DNA of 36,216 nucleotides, from positions 1 to 36,216 of IMG/VR virus record IMGVR_UViG_3300027742_000020, one strand, 5' to 3'. Of this stretch, positions 16,478 through 23,858 are shown one piece after another (position 1 is the stretch's first letter; the number at the start of each line of letters is the position of its first letter). The position numbers and the translations under genes are program-made. A model generated the notes under the pieces. The model had not been told where the DNA came from, ran no database searches, and worked only from the letters and a program-made list of their open reading frames with translations. The stretch is from a virus.

Positions 16478-16900
16478 CTATGGCGTAATAGTGGTTTGAA
16501 AAGTGAGTGGATATAATGCAAACGTACTAAAGTAATCAGGCCGCCCGCTGGTCGATGTGCGCTCTAGTGGGTCGTGATAGTCGTCTAGCTCATAACCTTG
16601 CACATGATTGATAACTTTACTCACAAGCTCGCCTGACGACTCCATGAGCGCCTTAACGTCTGTTTGTGCCGCTTGGTTACTCACAGCGACAACAACCGTC
16701 CATTGCTGCACGTCACGGCTGTCTATTGAGCCGTTAGCGTTAGGATTGTTGCCAGTGTTGATGACGTAGAGCGCGGGTGTGACGTTTTTATTGATATTGT
16801 TGATACTAGCGACGGTGCCAACGTGCTTAATACCCCACTCGTCAGCTTTCGCCTCCAGGTGCTCGATCAGGCCAAGACCTACTGCAAAATAATTACTCAT
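16478..16900 (-). CDS. Probable tail terminator/completion protein
   Basis: The 140-aa protein (MSNYFAVGLGLIEHLEAKAD ... YPLTFQTTITP) has the small alpha/beta layout of tail terminators such as lambda gpU or the Mu gp37 type: a helical N-terminus, TPALYVINTG strand, QWTVVVAVSN strand, then a helix and a final FALYPLTFQTTI strand. It starts by ATGA overlap with the gpG-like gene and comes directly before the tail tube gene, the usual place. The assignment rests on position and secondary-structure impression. Confidence 0.65.
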   Translation of the reverse strand: MSNYFAVGLGLIEHLEAKADEWGIKHVGTVASINNINKNVTPALYVINTGNNPNANGSIDSRDVQQWTVVVAVSNQAAQTDVKALMESSGELVSKVINHVQGYELDDYHDPLERTSTSGRPDYFSTFALYPLTFQTTITP

Positions 16901-17334
16901 AAGTCCACGTCCATAATTCGATTGATAATATTAAGCACTGACGCCCTATCGTTGTCATTCATTCCCATGTACGGCCTAGCGGGTATATCGCCCCACAAGT
17001 GCGGGAATATCGCCTTTTTACCGCCGTAGTGCATCATGCGAGCGTAAACAACGTTTGTACCCCACTTGACGCCATCAGGTAGCGCAATATAGGTCAATGA
17101 CGCCATGAGTCGACCAGTGTCACGCAGGGTATCACCTTCGTCCTCAATAGCCCTTAATGACGGTAGCCACGGTTGGCGCTGTAGATCATGCTGATTGTAA
17201 AAACGCTCCTCAGTTTGATAGACCATCTCAGCGCCAGCCATACGGCTAAACTTTTGCATCTTTTTACTATCAAAATACAAATCGCCTAGCCGCCTGATAA
17301 TCTCGTCACCACCTGATAGCTCTGCATCAAACAT
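16897..17334 (-). CDS. Phage virion morphogenesis protein (Mu gpG-like)
   Basis: The 145-aa protein matches the phage virion morphogenesis/tail completion family of PF05069 in its main features: RFYNQHDLQRQPWLPSLR near the middle, DTGRLMASLTY, then GTNVVYARMMHYGGKKAIFPHLWGDIPARPYMGM near the end. Members help join head and tail. The stop overlaps the next gene (ATGA). It follows the DUF1320 gene with an 8-base gap, an order typical of Mu-like head-tail connector blocks. Confidence 0.85.
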   Translation of the reverse strand: MFDAELSGGDEIIRRLGDLYFDSKKMQKFSRMAGAEMVYQTEERFYNQHDLQRQPWLPSLRAIEDEGDTLRDTGRLMASLTYIALPDGVKWGTNVVYARMMHYGGKKAIFPHLWGDIPARPYMGMNDNDRASVLNIINRIMDVDL

Positions 17335-17342
17335 GACTCACC

Positions 17343-17780
17343 TCACTTAATGCTAGGCATCTTGGCAAAAACGTCATCACCAAAAATTTGACCAGGATAG
17401 CTACTGCCAATTGGTACGGCAGGCTTAACGTAGGTCTTTTGCTGCTCCTCAGCTGTCAATGGCTCAGCAAAAGTAACATTGGCTTTGCCTGCACCAACGT
17501 CTTGCAGCCATTTAAGCGCCTCTTTATAACGTGACTCAACCTCATCGGTTGGCTCATTCATATAGAGCAGGTGGCGAGCAATGTCAGCGCACACCAGTTT
17601 TAGATGCTCAGTCTTATTCAATGGCGTTTGATAGCGTATGGATAAGTAACTGTTCATCTTCTCTGATGCGTCACTGAGCGCGTTAGTGACTGCAAGTAAC
17701 CCGTCACTGTGCATCGACTCAAGCTCAGCAATAGCCAATGCTCCAAAGCGGCTGATTAAATCGTCATGAGTCGCATACAT
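17343..17780 (-). CDS. DUF1320 head-tail connector protein (Mu gp36-like)
   Basis: The opening MYATHDDLISRFGALAIAEL and the central YLSIRYQTPL...LVCADIARHLLY are hallmarks of the DUF1320 (PF07030) family, represented by Mu gp36, which forms part of the neck. The 145-aa length is normal. It is closely packed between the SAP/HeH-like small protein and the gpG-like gene. Mu-type connectors together with a lambda-type capsid show that the module is mosaic. Confidence 0.88.
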   Translation of the reverse strand: MYATHDDLISRFGALAIAELESMHSDGLLAVTNALSDASEKMNSYLSIRYQTPLNKTEHLKLVCADIARHLLYMNEPTDEVESRYKEALKWLQDVGAGKANVTFAEPLTAEEQQKTYVKPAVPIGSSYPGQIFGDDVFAKMPSIK

Positions 17781-17783
17781 GGC

Positions 17784-18065
17784 TTAGTCCTTCGGAAAGC
17801 GTGCGATTAGCTCAGCTTTTGTATCTGAGTCGTTGTACTCAATTTCCTCTTCATCGAGTAAGGCTGTTAGCTCGGCTTTGGTCAGCTTTTCTAGCTCGAC
17901 CACTTCGCCACCTTCGCCAGTATCAACATCTTCGCCTTCGACGGCTTCAGCTTCTACAATAGCGCCTTTACTTAGTAAGAACTTGGCACGTTTTTCGGTC
18001 AAGCCTTCAACCACTTCACCAGTCTTAAAACGGCCTACCGATTGTTTTGCAATATACTTAGACAT
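17784..18065 (-). CDS. Small acidic protein with HeH/SAP-like C-terminus, 93 aa
   Basis: The N-terminal half (MSKYIAKQSVGRFKTGEVVEGLTEKRAKFLLSKGAI) resembles the small beta/helix domain often found just after phage capsid genes. A very acidic linker follows (about 40-60), then LTKAELTALLDEEEIEYNDSDTKAELIARF, a helix-extended-loop-helix motif of the HeH/LEM/SAP kind. GGAG lies 6 bases before the chosen ATG; a TTG four codons earlier overlaps that site. The role is probably in the head-tail interface. Confidence 0.75.
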   Translation of the reverse strand: MSKYIAKQSVGRFKTGEVVEGLTEKRAKFLLSKGAIVEAEAVEGEDVDTGEGGEVVELEKLTKAELTALLDEEEIEYNDSDTKAELIARFPKD

Positions 18066-18075
18066 AATTTGCTCC

Positions 18076-18102
18076 AAAAAAAGCCCTGTGATTAGACAGG
18101 GC
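18076..18102 (-). terminator. Hairpin with U-tract after the major capsid gene
   Basis: A 7-bp GC-rich stem (GCCCTGT 18083-18089 with ACAGGGC 18096-18102) is followed by seven T on the minus strand. It lies 18 bases after the capsid stop, and the ribosome-binding site of the next gene follows immediately after the T-run. Confidence 0.72.
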
Positions 18103-18120
18103 GATTAAAGTTAGTTGATA

Positions 18121-19215
18121 TTAAAGAGTGATAAAACCAGTACCACCAGCGGCACCATTTTTATTGATGGTCACTGGCAGTGGGCTTGAATCAGCGATAA
18201 ATTTATCGACAGATGGGTCATCGCTAAATACATGGTATGGCATCAATTCCATTGCTAATTTAGCAGGGTTTTTGCGATGCTTAATCATGCAATAGTAAAG
18301 CGGATTATCTAGCTCAGAGATTAACCAAAAGCCATCTTCTGGAATCATTAGCTCGCTTGTACCATCTTCTTTTTCAAACTCAGCGTCATACGTCCAAAAG
18401 TTAATACCGTCTACCGTACCGCGTAGGGTTGCAGTAGTTTCGCCACCAAAACCGCCATCAAACACACGGGTCGCATTGGTGTCTTTTGACGCTGTGAATT
18501 TGTCGTTAAATTCTTTGTTGTCTGCCATCGCGTCAAACACGCGGCTAGACATTTGAGCATCAACTGGGCGGCGCTTACCATGCTTGACCAAGTTTTTGAC
18601 AATCTGGCGAATGTCTTGATACGGAGTGGCGCCTTGTTGATCCCAAGCAATAAGCGGCGTAAATGTTAAGTCAGCATGACGACCAAAGTTAACAGTCACA
18701 CCCGCATTGTCATCACCTTGCACAACCACTTTGCCATACAGTAAAGCATCTCGGCACATCATAGTGACACGCGCTGCTAACGATTGGCGGATAGTCCAGT
18801 AAGACACGGCGGCGGCCATTTCCCACTCATCTTGCATGGTTGGCGGTGTACCAATAGCATTAGTCGCAATGACGCGCATATTCTGCAATAGCTTTTGCAT
18901 CTTAGCGTCAATCTTGCTTAACGGCTCAACGACACATGCGGGCTTAAAGTAAGGCGCTGGAATGTAATCAACATTCAATTGCACTTTGTCTTTAATGACG
19001 CGACCTTGCGCGGTTGGCAATACAGCAGGCGCTAATGGAATGTAGGTTTTGATATCGCCTACTGGCACCTTATCTTCACCGTTTAGATAAATCGGGTTAC
19101 CAAAATAGCGGTCACGGAAAAAAGTATCAACGGGTCTACTTAGATCATAAACCGCGCCAAGTTCTTCAAAAGATGCGGTATCAATTTGCACATCTTCAAT
19201 GTTAAAAGTTGCCAT
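18121..19215 (-). CDS. Major capsid protein, lambda gpE family
   Basis: The 364-aa protein fits the phage major capsid protein E family (PF03864; lambda gpE is 341 aa). Visible family features are PVDTFFRDRYFGNPIYLNGEDKVPVG near 28-53, the YIPAPYFKPACVVEPL stretch, long helices at about 105-165 (QNMRVIATNAIGTPPTMQDEWEMAAAVSYWTIRQSL), the DLTFTPLIAWDQQGATPYQDI segment and a C-terminal HYH-like KHRKNPAKLAMELMPYHVFSDDPS. The preceding decoration and protease genes complete a lambda C-D-E block. Confidence 0.93.
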   Translation of the reverse strand: MATFNIEDVQIDTASFEELGAVYDLSRPVDTFFRDRYFGNPIYLNGEDKVPVGDIKTYIPLAPAVLPTAQGRVIKDKVQLNVDYIPAPYFKPACVVEPLSKIDAKMQKLLQNMRVIATNAIGTPPTMQDEWEMAAAVSYWTIRQSLAARVTMMCRDALLYGKVVVQGDDNAGVTVNFGRHADLTFTPLIAWDQQGATPYQDIRQIVKNLVKHGKRRPVDAQMSSRVFDAMADNKEFNDKFTASKDTNATRVFDGGFGGETTATLRGTVDGINFWTYDAEFEKEDGTSELMIPEDGFWLISELDNPLYYCMIKHRKNPAKLAMELMPYHVFSDDPSVDKFIADSSPLPVTINKNGAAGGTGFITL

Positions 19216-19227
19216 AAGTTAAATCCC

Positions 19228-19608
19228 CTATTTGACTACGCTAAGCGTAATTGGTAATGAACGATTAGCGTGCGCACGGGCTGCTAACTTTTGTGTTGGT
19301 GTCAATGCAACGCCGTTTAGTTTGACTTGTGCCACATCAAACTTACCTGCTACATAGACTGGCATTTCAACGCCAGCGGCAATTTTGGCAGTTGCTTGCT
19401 CAGCGGTCACATCGGCAAGACAAATAACATGCCAATCCGCTTGTGCGCCTGTTTCAGTATTACTGTGAGTCGCTACGTTGGTGCCAGCAGCAATCACCAA
19501 TAGGTCACCGCGTTTGTATGCTGTAGCAGCGGTAGGCACTACGCTATCAGTGATAGGTGCAACATCAACAGCTAACGGCTGCTCAGTTGTATAGTTGAAA
19601 TCAACCAT
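19228..19608 (-). CDS. Head decoration protein, lambda gpD-like
   Basis: The 126-aa protein resembles lambda gpD-type decoration proteins (PF02924), which trimerise on the expanded capsid and stabilise it. Features are the beta strands around YKRGDLLVIAAGTNVA, a DWHVICLADVTAEQATAKIAAGVEMPVYVAGKFD core and a C-terminal LPITLSVVK. Its ATG overlaps the stop of the protease gene (both at 19608), and the capsid gene starts 12 bases after its stop. Confidence 0.85.
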   Translation of the reverse strand: MVDFNYTTEQPLAVDVAPITDSVVPTAATAYKRGDLLVIAAGTNVATHSNTETGAQADWHVICLADVTAEQATAKIAAGVEMPVYVAGKFDVAQVKLNGVALTPTQKLAARAHANRSLPITLSVVK

Positions 19609-20006
19609 TATTTAACTCCTTGTGCTTTAGCTGCTTCAACAGCTGCTAGAATTTTACTTTCACCACCTTCACGGCCATTGGTTGCTTGCGCTTTATCCAA
19701 ACCATCTGGTAGCTCAGGCGCTTTCTTTTCGACTGGTTTTGCCATAAATTCAGCGACAGCAAACTGTGCATCGTCCATCGCTTTAAACGCAGTAACTTGC
19801 TCGTCGGTAAACTCACGACCAGTATCAGCAGCTAGCTTATCAATGGCAGCTTGGCGTGTTGATTCTTGCGTCTTTGCTAGTGCGTCCTTAGCTGCCTGCG
19901 CCTCAGCCTTAGCATCAGCAATCTTTTGATCAGATGCAGCTTTATCAGACACTGCCTGTTCCTCTAGCTGCTTAATTTTGGCTTGCGCCTTCTCTAACTC
20001 GTTCAA
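19608..20006 (-). CDS. Nested scaffold protein from an internal TTG start (Nu3-like), 132 aa
   Basis: Inside the protease gene, GAGGAG (20013-20018 on the complementary strand) stands exactly 6 bases before an in-frame TTG at residue Leu273. Translation from there would give a 132-aa protein beginning with the coiled coil (LNELEKAQAKIKQLEEQ...) and lacking the protease. Lambda makes its scaffold Nu3 the same way, from within C. The site falls exactly at the domain border, which makes chance less likely, but no direct evidence of initiation is available. Confidence 0.55.
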   Translation of the reverse strand: MNELEKAQAKIKQLEEQAVSDKAASDQKIADAKAEAQAAKDALAKTQESTRQAAIDKLAADTGREFTDEQVTAFKAMDDAQFAVAEFMAKPVEKKAPELPDGLDKAQATNGREGGESKILAAVEAAKAQGVK

Positions 20007-20822
20007 GTCGTACTCCTCGGGGTTATTGTTGCTCTGTTTGGCTTGGCTTGATGTTGATACGCTGTCTGCTATCTCATCAATCAAACCTAATTCTTTTGCG
20101 CGTGTCGCATCGAAACACCGACCTTCAAGCGATGCAATCGTGTCAGCGTTCAAACTGCGATAGCTTGCTACGTGCTCAAAAAACTCTTGAGCATTAGCAT
20201 CTACACCAGACTGTATTTCTGCCAATTGCTCGTCGGTCAGTGGCTCATCATCACCAAACACGGCTTTCCACTTCCCGCTACGGATATTAGTCACCGTGAT
20301 ACCTATTTGCTTTAGGCGGCTTACTTGCTCAGTGTGCTTGACTATCGTGCCGATGCTACCTATACCTGCAAACTGTGCCGCTACGATACGGTCAGTCATT
20401 ACAGCTATGCGATAGGCAGCTGAGTAGGCATTACCACTAACAAACGTCTGAATAGACTTTGTATTGTCCGCTATCGCTTCATCAACTAGATGCTGACCTT
20501 TGACGTATCCACCAACGCTATCAATGTCTAAGACAATGCTAGTCACTGTGTAATCGTCATTGGCTTGCTGAATGTAATTCGCTAAGTTTGCATAGCCTGT
20601 TACACCCCATGAGCGATAATCACTTGAGGTTTCAGGTACTAGCAGACCGCGAACATCGATAGTCGCTACGCCATTCTCAACCGTATAAGCTGCTTCACTA
20701 CCATCATCGCTATGACGTGATAGCGCTTTGAAGTCGATAGATGCGAGCTCACCGTTTAGATCGTGGCAAGCCATGAGCGCATGACTGTTGATGTCGCGCT
20801 TAATCTTTGCTTGTAAGTTCAT
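19608..20822 (-). CDS. S49-family head maturation protease with C-terminal scaffold domain
   Basis: The first ~255 residues are a ClpP/SppA-like S49 peptidase comparable to lambda gpC. Signs are the IVLDIDSVGGYVKG strand-turn (96-108), NAYSAAYRIAV with Ser134 as likely nucleophile, GIGSIGTIVKHTE at 153-165, and RSGKWKAVFGDDEPLT, where Lys184 or Lys186 would be the general base. After a Ser/Asn-rich linker (255-270), residues 273-345 are a charged Ala/Lys/Glu coiled coil, the expected scaffold. It cleaves scaffold and portal-associated parts during head maturation. The decoration gene overlaps its stop. Confidence 0.9.
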   Translation of the reverse strand: MNLQAKIKRDINSHALMACHDLNGELASIDFKALSRHSDDGSEAAYTVENGVATIDVRGLLVPETSSDYRSWGVTGYANLANYIQQANDDYTVTSIVLDIDSVGGYVKGQHLVDEAIADNTKSIQTFVSGNAYSAAYRIAVMTDRIVAAQFAGIGSIGTIVKHTEQVSRLKQIGITVTNIRSGKWKAVFGDDEPLTDEQLAEIQSGVDANAQEFFEHVASYRSLNADTIASLEGRCFDATRAKELGLIDEIADSVSTSSQAKQSNNNPEEYDLNELEKAQAKIKQLEEQAVSDKAASDQKIADAKAEAQAAKDALAKTQESTRQAAIDKLAADTGREFTDEQVTAFKAMDDAQFAVAEFMAKPVEKKAPELPDGLDKAQATNGREGGESKILAAVEAAKAQGVK

Positions 20823-20834
20823 ATTTCACCCATT

Positions 20835-20862
20835 AAAAAAGCCTTATCATTTCTGATAAGGC
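20835..20862 (-). terminator. Hairpin with U-tract before the protease gene
   Basis: A perfect 9-bp stem (GCCTTATCA 20841-20849 with TGATAAGGC 20854-20862, loop TTTC) is followed by six T on the minus strand, 12 bases before the protease ATG. Confidence 0.72.
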
Positions 20863-20930
20863 TACTGTTTTATACGTCTATCAGGCTAAACTCATTTTTT
20901 CTAAAATTTAATGTAATATTTCTCCAAAAC

Positions 20931-20962
20931 AAAAAAACCTCATCAAATGATGAGGTTCTTTA
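20931..20962. terminator. Bidirectional terminator at the end of the inserted membrane-protein cassette
   Basis: The near-perfect palindrome AACCTCATCAAATGATGAGGTT (first 9 and last 9 bases pair; 20936-20957) has seven A on one side and a T-rich run on the other. It lies 37 bases past the stop of the membrane protein gene. Together with the hairpin at 20841 it isolates the cassette from the protease gene. Confidence 0.78.
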
Positions 20963-20998
20963 TTCATAAAATTGAGAAAAAATAGTTAAGTTAGAGTG

Positions 20999-21781
20999 TC
21001 ATTTTTTATCTGTCAATAAAAAGTCTTCTGAATACTCAGCATCAAATAAAGAGATAGTTTCAATTTCATCAATGCGAATCACTAATTTAAAGTCCTGCAT
21101 CTTTTTCCAGTCTATCTTGAACTCTGAACCATCCCAATCAATAAACTTATTTTTCTCGTACACAGGCATATACTCACAGTTAAGCTTCATATCTAACGTA
21201 TCTTTATCACGATAACCGCTAAAGAAAGGAATTATTAAAATATTTCCTAAATCAGTATTTTCAAATTGCTCCCCGAGTACCATGCCGACATAAACTTTGC
21301 GAGATTTCATAGACACTTTAACAGATGAATTCGATTGAAGAGACTGGATGACAACATTAAGAATGCCATCCAAACTCTTTAATAAGTCATATTTATCCTT
21401 TGAAAAATCAATTTGAATTCTTGCTTCGCAGATTACCCATGATATACAAGCTGTAGCAATTGTCATCACTACATAGTGAAGGATGTCTTTTTCACCTTCA
21501 ACTAAAAGTAAAAGGTTTTCTCGAAACCTTTTACTTAGATTAACAGTAATATCAAGGTAAGATAATATAGTAACTTCTAATGTTAAAATAATTAAAAGTA
21601 CGACTAACGTACAGAATGAAAAAATTAAAATCCCTAATAATATAGAGATGATTCCATGTTGAGCTAAATATACATAGGATTCCCATCCCACACTGCGCTT
21701 GAGGATATTTTTCTGATAAGGTACTGAAGAAGCATATCGGTATCCTAAAACTAGAACAAACATGATTAAAAGCAGACCCAT
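20999..21781 (-). CDS. Membrane protein of an accessory cassette, 260 aa
   Basis: The protein has hydrophobic segments at about residues 2-17, 44-75 and 103-118, and a soluble C-terminal domain (about 120-260) rich in charged residues, with beta strands such as SRKVYVGMVLGEQFENTDLGNILIIPFFSGY. I do not recognise a family. The gene is clearly more AT-rich than the head genes around it, sits between the minor head and protease genes, and has a promoter upstream and a terminator downstream. This is the profile of a moron, possibly expressed in the lysogen, with superinfection exclusion or defence as the leading but unproved idea. Confidence 0.68.
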   Translation of the reverse strand: MGLLLIMFVLVLGYRYASSVPYQKNILKRSVGWESYVYLAQHGIISILLGILIFSFCTLVVLLIILTLEVTILSYLDITVNLSKRFRENLLLLVEGEKDILHYVVMTIATACISWVICEARIQIDFSKDKYDLLKSLDGILNVVIQSLQSNSSVKVSMKSRKVYVGMVLGEQFENTDLGNILIIPFFSGYRDKDTLDMKLNCEYMPVYEKNKFIDWDGSEFKIDWKKMQDFKLVIRIDEIETISLFDAEYSEDFLLTDKK

Positions 21782-21787
21782 ATAATA

Positions 21788-21991
21788 TTATGCCTTTTGT
21801 GAGTCTAATTTAATCTTACTCAAAGCACGGATCTGATTTTGAACACCTGTACGTACCTCAGGATTGTCATAATTTAACCATACGTTACCTTGATCATCCA
21901 TAACTAATCGTTCGTTTTCACTAACGACTTTTTTTGGTCTATCAAAAGTCAATACTCTCATTAAAAATCCACTGCGGCTGTTAGTATTCAT
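21788..21991 (-). CDS. Small protein of the accessory cassette, 67 aa
   Basis: The protein (MNTNSRSGFLMRVLTFDRPKKVVSENERLVMDDQGNVWLNYDNPEVRTGVQ...) is soluble, charged and unrecognised. GGAG lies 9 bases before its ATG. The membrane protein gene starts 6 bases after its stop, so the two form an operon. The DDQGNVWLNYDNPEV segment looks like a small beta hairpin. The close pairing hints at a regulatory or partner role for the membrane protein. Confidence 0.6.
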   Translation of the reverse strand: MNTNSRSGFLMRVLTFDRPKKVVSENERLVMDDQGNVWLNYDNPEVRTGVQNQIRALSKIKLDSQKA

Positions 21992-22048
21992 GGTAACAAA
22001 CTCCTTTAGTGGCTAGGTTTGGGTTTAAAATATCATAATTATTAATAT

Positions 22049-22077
22049 ATATTACTCACATATCTCACCGGTATCAA
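22049..22077 (-). promoter_or_regulatory. Predicted sigma70 promoter of the membrane-protein cassette
   Basis: On the minus strand TTGATA (22077-22072) and TAATAT (22054-22049) are separated by 17 bases: 5/6 and 4/6 matches at ideal spacing. The region between the cassette and the minor head gene (21992-22158) is strongly AT-rich and otherwise empty. The promoter faces the 67-aa and 260-aa genes. Confidence 0.55.
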
Positions 22078-22158
22078 TCTATAAGCTACATAAGGCTAAT
22101 ATTAACTATAATAAACTTATAGAAGTTTACAGTTATTGTTTAAATAGCATAATTAACT

Positions 22159-22956
22159 TTAACTCTCTTCCTCAATCAATGCATGAGCCTCATCAATCAT
22201 CAAAGCAAGCTCAGGCACTGGCTGCGCTAACATCACTGTGATAGCCGCTTCAATGCGCTGTCTTGCTGCTAATATCGCGCCTGACTGCTGATAGTACGTA
22301 ATAGCAAGCTCGGCTATCTTGTCATTGACTAGTTTGTTCATGTTGCCCGTGTACTGAGCCGGTGTACCGCCAATCCAACCTTCATCGTTCGGCACATTGG
22401 GCAAATCATCATCGGCGGTTATGCCTTTTGCTTGAGCTTGAGACTCAGTTAAGGACCGCATAATGCAGCGACAACGATACCCATCAGGCGCATAATGTTT
22501 CTGCCAAAATGGGTCGTCAATATGTCTGATCACGCCATCTAGCACCTTATGAGCTGGGCGTTGTCTAATATCATTGATACCGTCACGCATCAGGTATGGG
22601 CGTTCATCTTTATTTTGCTGTTGCTGATACCATCGACCACGGCCATAAGCACCTTGAATGTTGGTTCTAAAGATATTGTCTAGCCGATGCCTTGGTAGGT
22701 TAATATCAATATCACCTTTTTTTACAGCGTTTTGAAAGTCTGCGAATGTACCGCCACTGTCGAGTTGGTCATTGACCAAGCCCATGACATGCTTAATCTG
22801 CTCAGTCTGCCCTAGCCCTGCGATAGATACCGCTTGCTGACGCTGTATGGGCGTCATCACGTTGTAGTATTCATCAGGCAAAACCACGTTACGGTTTAAA
22901 GCGTAAGCAATAGCTTCGATAAACTTTACGTCAAATGCTGCTGTTGTCGTTGCCAT
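22159..22956 (-). CDS. Phage minor head protein (Mu gpF / SPP1 gp7-like)
   Basis: The 265-aa protein carries the PF04233-type core: RLDNIFRTNIQGAYGRGRW at about 91-109, an RPAHKVLDGVI strand near 132-142, and the family's zinc-like ending HYAPDGYRCRCIMRSLTESQAQAKG at 154-178. Such proteins enter the procapsid with the portal and can assist DNA ejection or packaging. It is shorter than Mu gpF, which is common in this subtype. It normally follows the portal gene directly; here a HEPN-like gene has been inserted between them. Confidence 0.85.
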   Translation of the reverse strand: MATTTAAFDVKFIEAIAYALNRNVVLPDEYYNVMTPIQRQQAVSIAGLGQTEQIKHVMGLVNDQLDSGGTFADFQNAVKKGDIDINLPRHRLDNIFRTNIQGAYGRGRWYQQQQNKDERPYLMRDGINDIRQRPAHKVLDGVIRHIDDPFWQKHYAPDGYRCRCIMRSLTESQAQAKGITADDDLPNVPNDEGWIGGTPAQYTGNMNKLVNDKIAELAITYYQQSGAILAARQRIEAAITVMLAQPVPELALMIDEAHALIEEES

Positions 22957-22982
22957 TGGTTACTCACTTTATTTTGGACAAT

Positions 22983-23010
22983 AAAAAAGCTCATCCATTA
23001 GAATGAGCTT
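22983..23010 (-). terminator. Hairpin with U-tract after the HEPN-like gene
   Basis: An 8-bp stem (AAGCTCAT 22987-22994 with ATGAGCTT 23003-23010) has six A upstream and a T-rich run downstream on the plus strand, so it could act in both directions. The flank GGACAATAAAAAAGC matches the repeated module. It separates the HEPN-like gene from the minor head gene. Confidence 0.7.
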
Positions 23011-23079
23011 TCAATTTTTTGTATTAATGCAATGTGCTGAGTATTTTAGAAAAAATTAGTGGTCAGAGCGCTCAATATG

Positions 23080-23715
23080 CTAATTAGGATAGTAATACTC
23101 ATCTGTGTAGAAGGCATTTGATGACTTATAAAGTGATTCTACCAAGCGATAAATAATATTAATATCGGTAAGATACTGATACCCCTTGGTCTTACCATAT
23201 TCAAAAATATACCTAACTTGCATAAAAGTATTTGAGTAATCAGACAAATCTGCTAGTAAACTCCTTCCTGTATCAATGGTATAACGTCCCGTCAAATAGT
23301 CATACAAGTCTTTATCATGCTCCAAGTAAGACTTTAATAACTTTCCTAAATCGTGACGCGCCCACTTTTTCGACGAATGAACTTCTTTATCAATTAAAAA
23401 TTTTATAGGCCTATCACCCGCTTCCTTTTCAGCTTTTGTCTGAACCATCTCTTCGTACTTTTCATCCACATCAGGATGAAAGCCCTTTAAAAACAACTCA
23501 GCTGAGAGAGCCAACAGAGTTAGCATAGGATAAGGAGTATCCGTAGGTCTATCGTCGTCTAACTCATATAGACGTTGTGCTGTAAGAAAATAAGCAGTTG
23601 CATGGGATAAAATCGTAGTATCTAACGCTGGAACAACAACATTAGGAGTAACACTGGTATCAGTATAGCCAAGATAACGTTCTTCCAGCTTTTTCTGTAA
23701 TGCTACTAAATCCAT
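23080..23715 (-). CDS. HEPN-like accessory protein, 211 aa
   Basis: An all-helical protein inserted between portal and minor head genes. LTLLALSAELFLKGF (about 65-79) followed by KKWARHDLGKLLKSYLEHDKDL (about 116-137) resembles the E-x3-K ... H-x-L pattern of many HEPN proteins, including AbiV-like abortive infection factors. The classic RNase motif R-x4-6-H is not obvious, so nuclease activity is not claimed. The gene is AT-rich relative to its neighbours, has 143 bases of untranslated leader and a terminator hairpin downstream: an independent cassette. A role in defence against other phages is inference. Confidence 0.62.
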   Translation of the reverse strand: MDLVALQKKLEERYLGYTDTSVTPNVVVPALDTTILSHATAYFLTAQRLYELDDDRPTDTPYPMLTLLALSAELFLKGFHPDVDEKYEEMVQTKAEKEAGDRPIKFLIDKEVHSSKKWARHDLGKLLKSYLEHDKDLYDYLTGRYTIDTGRSLLADLSDYSNTFMQVRYIFEYGKTKGYQYLTDINIIYRLVESLYKSSNAFYTDEYYYPN

Positions 23716-23858
23716 AAAACCGCCTTAGAGTCAAATAAGCTAGGAACAAAGGTTTAATAAAAACAACCCAATGCAAAGCCAATATAACAGGCACTATGGC
23801 AACAATGAAGCAAAATTTAGCTAGATTAGAGATATCAAGATAACTACAGTATTAGTAG

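Noticed and set aside
20999-23715. Possible reverse transcriptase for the DGR-like target
   Set aside because: Neither accessory gene shows a YxDD motif or other RT features; one is a membrane protein and the other all-helical.
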